From Verrucomicrobiota bacterium (GTDB taxonomy: Bacteria; Verrucomicrobiota; Verrucomicrobiia; Limisphaerales; SXQI01), in NCBI GenBank assembly GCA_008933045.1, contig WBXJ01000018.1, positions 1 through 20,358 of the forward strand: a stretch of DNA of 20,358 nucleotides. Reading direction: 5' to 3'. The position numbers were made by a program, and so were the translations under genes. How positions within the stretch are numbered: the stretch's first letter is position 1; every line of letters begins with the position of its first letter. This document shows positions 15,233 through 20,358 of the stretch, one piece after another. The notes beneath the pieces are model-generated. The model was not told the DNA's origin. It saw only the letters and a program-made list of their open reading frames with translations, and did not search any database.

Positions 15233-15261
15233 AAATTACTTCCCGCACCAGTCAGCGTCAA
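15233..15261 (-). promoter_or_regulatory. Candidate promoter for clpP-clpX
   Basis: TTGACG (15261-15256) and TAATTT (15238-15233) lie on the minus strand with a 17-bp spacer, about 29 nt upstream of the clpP start codon. The layout repeats that seen before kup (TTGACA-N17-TAATTC). The -10 is only a 3/6 match to TATAAT. Confidence 0.4.
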
Positions 15262-15298
15262 GCATGCGGCAATTGTAATGCCACCTAAACACTGCTCG

Positions 15299-15317
15299 TA
15301 CTCAGGAGAATTGAGTG
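15299..15317 (-). terminator. Weak hairpin after rho
   Basis: ACTCA/TGAGT form a 5-bp stem with a 7-nt loop immediately after the rho stop codon, extendable by a G-U pair. No U-run follows on the minus strand. Low support. Confidence 0.25.
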
Positions 15318-17171
15318 TTAGCGTTCTGTGCCGATGTTCATCGAGAGGAGGAACTCGATATTGCTCTTCGTTTTCTTGAGCTTGCCCAACATCAATTCCA
15401 TCGCTTCGACAGGAGGAACCCCTGTCAGTGCCCGCCGGAGCATCACCACCTTGTTGTACTCTTGGGGATGATAGAGTAATTCTTCCTTCCGAGTGCCGGA
15501 AAGTTCCACATTGATTGAAGGGAAAATTCGGCGGTCTACCAAATGCCGATCCAAATGCACTTCCATGTTACCCGTACCTTTGAATTCCTCAAAAATAACT
15601 TCGTCCATTCGGGATCCTGTATCGACCAATGCCGTTGCGATGATCGTCAGTGATCCGCCTTCCTCGATGTTACGCGCCGCTCCGAAGAACCGTTTCGGTT
15701 TGTGCAATGCGTTGGCATCCACACCGCCGGAAAGGATTTTTCCTGAGTGCGGTTGCACGGTGTTGTAGGCCCGCGCCAGCCGTGTGATTGAATCGAGCAG
15801 GATCACAACATCCTTCTTGTGCTCGACCATGCGCCGCGCTTTTTCAATCACCATCTCGGCCACCTGCACATGCCGCTCCGGTGGTTCATCGAATGTGGAA
15901 CTAATCACCTCGGCAGGTTTGCACGAGCGTTCCATATCCGTTACTTCTTCTGGTCGCTCATCGATCAGCAGAATGAACAAGTAACACTCCGGATCATTCT
16001 TCAGGATGGCATTGGCCAACTTCTGCATCAAAACGGTTTTACCTGTGCGAGGCGGTGCAACGATCAAGCCACGTGTCCCTTTACCAATCGGGCATACCAA
16101 ATCCAGAACGCGGGTGGAAAGTTCGTCCGCCGTGGTTTCTAGAATAAAACGTCGATCAGGAAACAGCGGGGTCAGATTGTCGAAGTGGGTTTTATCCTTC
16201 GCAATCTCGGGATCCTCCTTACCCACGTGCTCAACTTTGAGCAGCGCGAAAAAGCGTTCCTTTTCTTTCGGTGGCCGGATCTGTCCTTGGATCAAATCCC
16301 CCGTCTGCAAATCGAAGCGGCGGATCTGCGACGGAGACACGTAGATATCCTCAGGGCAAGGCAGGTAATTAAACGCTTGCGAGCGCAGGAATCCGAAGCC
16401 CTCGGGCAAAATCTCCAAAACGCCTTCTGTGAACAACAAACCTTTTCGCTCAGAATTCTTCTGCAGAATTTGGTAGATGACCTCGTGCTTCTTCATCGTC
16501 CCGAAATTCTCGATCAACATTTCCTTTGCCATGGCGTTCACCTCTGGCATGGACATGTTTTGGAGCTGGGCAAGATTGATCTTGGGCGCGTTCGGATCTG
16601 TCGGTGGGATGTACTCATCCTCAACTTCCACCATGGGCTGTTGGGGTAGCGCAGGTTTCGGATGCTTGGGTTGATGGACCCCATGTTTTCCTTGCTGCTG
16701 GCGTCCATGTTGTTGGCCTCCTGATTTATGGCCCTTCCCATGTTTTTTGTGACGCTGGCCTGCACCGTTATGCACGGGGCGATTTGACCCTCCACCATGG
16801 GAGCGACGTTCGCGTTGCTGAGGTTGCCCAGACGCAGGGTTGACCGCACCCTCATCCGAAGGTGGCGCAGAGATTTCTGCCTGCGGATCCTGCTCGCTTG
16901 GGGTCGGCTCAAATTCAGGAACGCGGTCGGTCACTTCTGATTCTTCGGAGACGTAAGGCACCTCGGCAGCCGCGCTCGGCTCCTCGAACTGCGGCTCGAT
17001 CCTTGGAGCTTCGGCCCGCTCCGGCACAGGGGTTGATTCAGGTTGGACGGTTTCCATTGGATTGATGCCCAAAGGCAATTCGTTTTCGGATGCCGCTTCA
17101 GTAGTTTTTTTCGTGCGAGCTCGCGGTTTGGCGGTGGTCGCCTTCTTGGCGACAGGAGGTATCTTGGACAT
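15318..17171 (-). CDS. rho: Transcription termination factor Rho with long disordered N-terminal extension
   Basis: Rho is the hexameric RNA helicase that ends transcription at Rho-dependent sites. Counted from ATG 17171, the 617-aa protein has a conserved core from about residue 198: Rho N-domain (MPEVNAMAKEMLIENFG), the cold-shock-like RNA-binding fold (EGFGFLRS to YVSPSQIRRFDLQTGD), Walker A PPRTGKT (373-379), Walker B region LLIDERPEEVTDM, Q-loop and R-loop regions, and GTGNMEVHLDR. E. coli Rho has 419 aa; the difference is an N-terminal extension. It begins basic (KKATTAKPRARTKK), then is acidic and Pro/Glu-rich, then a His/Gln/Gly/Lys-rich stretch (GQRHKKHGKGHKSGGQQHGR). An in-frame GTG at 17177 would add two residues. 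The gene stands alone between glyA and clpP. Confidence 0.97.
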   Translation of the reverse strand: MSKIPPVAKKATTAKPRARTKKTTEAASENELPLGINPMETVQPESTPVPERAEAPRIEPQFEEPSAAAEVPYVSEESEVTDRVPEFEPTPSEQDPQAEISAPPSDEGAVNPASGQPQQRERRSHGGGSNRPVHNGAGQRHKKHGKGHKSGGQQHGRQQQGKHGVHQPKHPKPALPQQPMVEVEDEYIPPTDPNAPKINLAQLQNMSMPEVNAMAKEMLIENFGTMKKHEVIYQILQKNSERKGLLFTEGVLEILPEGFGFLRSQAFNYLPCPEDIYVSPSQIRRFDLQTGDLIQGQIRPPKEKERFFALLKVEHVGKEDPEIAKDKTHFDNLTPLFPDRRFILETTADELSTRVLDLVCPIGKGTRGLIVAPPRTGKTVLMQKLANAILKNDPECYLFILLIDERPEEVTDMERSCKPAEVISSTFDEPPERHVQVAEMVIEKARRMVEHKKDVVILLDSITRLARAYNTVQPHSGKILSGGVDANALHKPKRFFGAARNIEEGGSLTIIATALVDTGSRMDEVIFEEFKGTGNMEVHLDRHLVDRRIFPSINVELSGTRKEELLYHPQEYNKVVMLRRALTGVPPVEAMELMLGKLKKTKSNIEFLLSMNIGTER

Positions 17172-17334
17172 ATTCACGGATCAACGGCCGGATGTTGTGT
17201 GGCCGAAGCATTTCAAAATTGGGGGTTATTCATGGCACTCTTTTCGTTCGACGAAACTAGAGCATCAAATAGTTTATGCTGGGTGAACCTTGCGGTTTCA
17301 CGTCACTTCATGTCAAAAATCCCTTGATACTGGC
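17172..17334. other. Intergenic region between the glyA fusion and rho
   Basis: This 163-bp gap must contain the rho leader and perhaps its promoter. It holds an imperfect inverted repeat (GTGAACC/GGTTTCAC, 17283-17301) and a near-perfect direct repeat TTCACGTCA / TTCATGTCA spaced 10 bp (17297-17315). TTGACA occurs at 17312-17317 on the minus strand, but no -10 follows at the right distance. Confidence 0.35.
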
Positions 17335-19503
17335 TTAATAAGGCAAGGGAAACTTGGCCGTCAGCTCATTCACACGTTCGCGTACTTGATGTGCGGAGTC
17401 AAGATTTTTGATATCGAGCAAAACTTCGCTAATCATGTCGGCGATTGCTGCCATCTCGTTTTCCCCCATTCCTCGCGTCGTGACGGCGGGCGTCCCTACC
17501 CGAATTCCGCTCCCTTGGAACGGCGAACGGGTCTCGAACGGGATGGTGTTTTTGTTCACGGTGATCCCCGCTTCGTCCAGCACCAGTTGGCAATCCTTGC
17601 CCGTCAAGTTTTTGGCTCCCACATCCACGAGCATCAAATGGTTATCCGTGCCATTGCTGACAATCCGGAATCCATTTCGCTTCAATCCCTCACACAAAGC
17701 ACGCGCATTATGGATAACGCTTTTTTGGTAGAATTTGAACTCCGGTTGTAACGCTTCTTGAAAGCAAACCGCCTTAGCTGCAATGACATGCATCAATGGT
17801 CCACCTTGGATTCCGGGAAACACCTGCGAATCAATTTCTTTCGCGTATTTGGCTTTGCACAGGATCAATCCGCCTCGAGGTCCACGCAATGTTTTATGCG
17901 TTGTTGTCGTCACAAAATCCGCGTGCTCGATCGGGCTGGGGTGTTCGCCTGCGACTACCAATCCCGCGATATGCGCGATATCCGCCAGCAGCAACGCACC
18001 CACCTCCTGTGCGATTTCTCCCATCCTCGCAAAATCGATCCTGCGCGAATACGCACTGGCCCCGACAGTGATCATTTTGGGCCGGTGCTCACGCGCCATT
18101 TGGGCGAGTTGATTATAATCAATTTGTTCATCCTCTTTCCGCACCCCGTAATGGACGATCTCAAAAAATTTACCTGAAAAATTCGCCTTATTTCCGTGCG
18201 TCAAATGGCCGCCATGGCTCAGATCCATCGTCAGCAATTTATCCCCCGGCTTGAGCATCGAGAAATACACCGCCATATTGGCTCCACTGCCCGAGTGCGG
18301 TTGCACGTTTGCGTGGTCGGCTCCAAACAACAACTTTGCGCGGTCGATCGCCAGTTGCTCCACCACATCCACATTCTCGCAGCCGCCATACCAACGTTTG
18401 CCCGGATAACCCTCGGCATACTTATTGGTCAACACCGAACCCTGCGTCTCCATCACGGCGGGGCTAGTAAAATTCTCGCTCGCGATCAGCTCAATATTTT
18501 CCTGCTGCCGATGTCGCTCAAGCTCGATGATATTAAAAATTTCGGGATCCACCGTGCGCAATCGCAGGTGGGAGGGTGTATGTGATGTTTCCATTTTATT
18601 GACGCGGCGTTCGTGGCGTCCGCCCTCGAAACTAGCCGCTAAAAAACGATCGACGATGCGTCCGGCGAGTTCTGGATCCACCAGTTTGCTCCCAAGACAC
18701 AAAATATTTGCATCATTATGCTCGCGTGCCAACAGTGCCATCTCCTCAGTAAAAACCAAGGCAGCACGCGCACCGGGGACCTTATTCGCCGTCATACTCA
18801 TCCCCACCCCCGTCGAGCAGACCAACAGGCCGAACTCACTCGTCCCCGCCACCACCGCCTCCGCCACCGCTTGCGCATAGTCTGGATAATCGGTTGATTC
18901 CAAACTTGTCGTGCCCACATCGGTCAAGGACACTCCGCAACGTTTGAGATGCGCCTTAACCGCTTCCTTCAACTCGAACCCTGCATGATCCGATCCAATC
19001 GTGACCTGAACCACGCTCGCGACCGGTGGGACATCCGTCGGAGTATTCGTCTGATCAATGAAATTCAATACACTCACAATCCCCTGTTCGATCTGATCTC
19101 GGCACTGCCGATACACATCGATCGAACCCCCAATCGGGTCACAAATATCCTTCTCAAACAATTCCAGCGTATCATCAAATTCGCGCAGCAAAAAAGTTTT
19201 CTCCATCGCTTGGGGATAAAGCAACCCGATCGCGTCCACATGCCCATGCGTCATCCCGAAAATAAAATCCGCCTGCGCCACCACCTTCGCGGAAAGCATC
19301 CGGCTCCGTTGATTGGAAATATCGATCGCCAGATCCTGCAACGCCCGCACTGCATGTCCGCTGGGAGATTGACCCTCTATCGCCCCCACACCCGCCGACA
19401 AAATTCGGTAAGGCCCCCGTCCACGAATCATCTCGCGCATCAACCCTTCCGCCATCGGACTCCGGCAAGTATTCCCCGTGCAAACGAACAAAATGGTCTT
19501 CAT
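17335..19503 (-). CDS. Three-enzyme fusion: YwlE-like phosphatase / ribose-5-phosphate isomerase B / serine hydroxymethyltransferase
   Basis: One uninterrupted 722-aa frame holds three full enzymes. Residues 1-150: low-molecular-weight phosphatase with CTGNTCR (Cys8, Arg14) and general-acid loop DPIGGSIDVY (Asp122); Thr12 is the residue linked to phosphoarginine preference in Bacillus YwlE. Residues 165-303: RpiB, which interconverts ribulose-5- and ribose-5-phosphate, with GSDHAG (170-175), YPDY, Cys229 in CSTGVG, and GGRHERRV. Residues 304-722: GlyA, which makes glycine and one-carbon units from serine, with HSGSGANMAVY, TTTTHKTLRGPRGG (PLP Lys537) and TTRGMGENEM. The linker at 151-164 is Pro/Thr-rich; the RpiB-GlyA junction is tight. 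ATG 19503 is chosen; a TTG precedes it. An internal ATG (18594) could give free 419-aa GlyA but lacks a Shine-Dalgarno sequence. B. subtilis has these genes separate in the same order. Confidence 0.93.
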   Translation of the reverse strand: MKTILFVCTGNTCRSPMAEGLMREMIRGRGPYRILSAGVGAIEGQSPSGHAVRALQDLAIDISNQRSRMLSAKVVAQADFIFGMTHGHVDAIGLLYPQAMEKTFLLREFDDTLELFEKDICDPIGGSIDVYRQCRDQIEQGIVSVLNFIDQTNTPTDVPPVASVVQVTIGSDHAGFELKEAVKAHLKRCGVSLTDVGTTSLESTDYPDYAQAVAEAVVAGTSEFGLLVCSTGVGMSMTANKVPGARAALVFTEEMALLAREHNDANILCLGSKLVDPELAGRIVDRFLAASFEGGRHERRVNKMETSHTPSHLRLRTVDPEIFNIIELERHRQQENIELIASENFTSPAVMETQGSVLTNKYAEGYPGKRWYGGCENVDVVEQLAIDRAKLLFGADHANVQPHSGSGANMAVYFSMLKPGDKLLTMDLSHGGHLTHGNKANFSGKFFEIVHYGVRKEDEQIDYNQLAQMAREHRPKMITVGASAYSRRIDFARMGEIAQEVGALLLADIAHIAGLVVAGEHPSPIEHADFVTTTTHKTLRGPRGGLILCKAKYAKEIDSQVFPGIQGGPLMHVIAAKAVCFQEALQPEFKFYQKSVIHNARALCEGLKRNGFRIVSNGTDNHLMLVDVGAKNLTGKDCQLVLDEAGITVNKNTIPFETRSPFQGSGIRVGTPAVTTRGMGENEMAAIADMISEVLLDIKNLDSAHQVRERVNELTAKFPLPY

Positions 19504-19602
19504 CAAAACAAAAGCTATCCCAACTTGAATCGGAGGGTGAAAACCGTCAACCCGAATTTGCCAGCCAATAGGAAGGCAAAGTTCACACCCGCATCGTTGG
19601 GT
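19504..19602. other. Gap between the S41-like gene and the fusion gene
   Basis: These 99 bp lie between two minus-strand genes. TTGACG occurs on the minus strand, as in the other candidate promoters, but no matching -10 is found 16-18 bp downstream. I see no terminator. Confidence 0.3.
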
Positions 19603-20358
19603 TTAATCCGGTTTAGTTTGGAGGATGGCTAATCCTTTGAGGAAATCTAGTGCTCGTCCTAGGCTTGGGTCGATTATTGTGGTTTTTTTAGGCGCGTTCT
19701 TGGAATCCTTTAAGTCAATGGGTTGTGGAGCGTCGGGGTCCACTCCATCTTTATGGCGGCGGACGAGTTCGGCTTCGTTGAGAGTTCGTCGAGGGGCGGG
19801 TTGGGCGGTGCTGTTGGTGAGGGGACGCGTGAGGACGCTGAAGGGGTCAATAATATAATTCCGTTCGGCAGCAAGGGTGGATTCGACGAGGAGGTCGGGT
19901 GCCACGCCTTTGTCGGAGATGATCTCGCCATTGCCGAGTTCGACAGGATTCTGGCCGATGCGAAGTTTCTGGCCGTTGGTGAGTGTGAATTCGTGGTAGG
20001 TGCGGGCTTGGCCAGCGGTGGGCGAACCCACGAGGTAGGCGAGGCCCGCGATCCGGAGCATCCCCGCAAGGGCTTCAGCCGCACCCACGGTTTGAGGGTT
20101 AATGAGGACGGCCAAGGGAGTTTTGATGGGATCGGATTTGGCTTGGGTGCGCCCTGTCTGGCCACCCCATTTGAGGAGTAGTTGTTCGGTGGCCGCGAAA
20201 TAATCCACGACATCGATGGCAGCCTTAAAATCGGTGCCCGCCGCAAATCGTAAGTCGAGGATCAGTCCTTTGAGTGGGCGGATGGCTTGGAGTTGTTTGA
20301 GGTCTTTGCCGAATTGTTCCCCTAACCCTTGGCTGACGGTGCCGATGCGGATGTATCC
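19603..20358 (-). CDS. S41 (C-terminal processing) peptidase-like protein, apparently catalytically dead; C-terminal part
   Basis: The frame is open from the right edge (20358) to a TAA at 19603, giving the last 251 residues; the N-terminus is outside the window. The start GYIRIGTVSQGLGEQF, then LKGLILDLRFAAGTDFKAAI, then PLAVLINPQTVGAAEALAGML and LVGSPTAGQARTYHEF follow the S41 core in order. In active members the nucleophile lies in N-x-x-S-A-S-A-S-E and the lysine in T-x-G-K-G. Here these read NPQTVGAAE (residues 87-95 of the visible part; Thr90, Gly92, Ala94) and TAGQA (Gln117), so both Ser and Lys are missing. The tail after about residue 150 is charged and Pro-rich (LVRRHKDGVDPDAPQPIDLK). 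The gene probably encodes an exported non-catalytic scaffold, but a signal peptide or PDZ domain cannot be checked here. Confidence 0.85.
   Translation of the reverse strand, partial: GYIRIGTVSQGLGEQFGKDLKQLQAIRPLKGLILDLRFAAGTDFKAAIDVVDYFAATEQLLLKWGGQTGRTQAKSDPIKTPLAVLINPQTVGAAEALAGMLRIAGLAYLVGSPTAGQARTYHEFTLTNGQKLRIGQNPVELGNGEIISDKGVAPDLLVESTLAAERNYIIDPFSVLTRPLTNSTAQPAPRRTLNEAELVRRHKDGVDPDAPQPIDLKDSKNAPKKTTIIDPSLGRALDFLKGLAILQTKPD

Noticed and set aside
17335..18594. glyA as an independent gene starting at the internal ATG 18594
   Set aside because: The frame is continuous with the RpiB domain, there is no stop between them and no ribosome binding site before the ATG; kept only as a possible extra start.
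18949..19632. Plus-strand open frame of 227 codons
   Set aside because: It is antisense to the phosphatase and RpiB domains of the fusion gene; the Arg/His-rich composition is typical of a shadow frame.
1..20358. Mobile element, defence island, CRISPR array, tRNA or rRNA genes
   Set aside because: No transposase, integrase, repeat-spacer pattern, tRNA-like cloverleaf or rRNA segment was recognised; the contents are housekeeping and envelope genes.

Overview
The window looks like chromosomal DNA from a bacterium of the PVC group, most likely Verrucomicrobiota. This is inference, not a database match. The clues are a long SecA (1018 aa) with extra sequence in its first third, a Rho factor with a ~195-residue disordered N-terminal extension, near-absence of Shine-Dalgarno sequences, a c-di-AMP riboswitch in front of kup, and a degenerate S41 'peptidase'. 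I see no tRNA, rRNA, CRISPR array, transposase, integrase or phage gene.

Left part (1-4608, all minus strand): an unrecognised secreted protein, then secA, then a c-di-AMP (ydaO/yuaA class) riboswitch with its own candidate promoter, then the first 92 codons of the potassium transporter kup, which runs off the left edge. The riboswitch would couple K+ uptake to the second messenger c-di-AMP. Middle-left (4753-8154, plus strand): a MacA-type adaptor, a MacB-type ATPase and a MacB-type permease form one tightly packed operon for a tripartite efflux or secretion pump. No outer-membrane TolC-like gene is present here. Converging on it is a two-gene minus-strand operon (8168-10594): a GMC-family flavin dehydrogenase followed directly by a Tat-exported gluconate-2-dehydrogenase subunit-3-like partner. 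A serine beta-lactamase/esterase-like gene diverges from it (10703-11908).

Right part (11922-20358, all minus strand): housekeeping genes in the transcriptional order S41-like protein (cut by the right edge), a phosphatase-RpiB-GlyA fusion, rho, clpP, clpX and a class I/II aminotransferase. clpP and clpX lie 18 bp apart and together encode the ClpXP protease.

The most unusual item is the single open frame at 17335-19503. It encodes three complete enzymes end to end: a YwlE-like low-molecular-weight phosphatase, ribose-5-phosphate isomerase B and serine hydroxymethyltransferase. Bacillus subtilis keeps the same three genes separate but in the same order (ywlE-ywlF-ywlG-glyA). Other points worth attention are the riboswitch, the loss of both catalytic residues in the S41-like protein, and the His/Gln/Gly-rich extension of Rho. 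Three minus-strand genes (kup, secA, clpP) also share a TTGAC(A/G)-N17 promoter layout.
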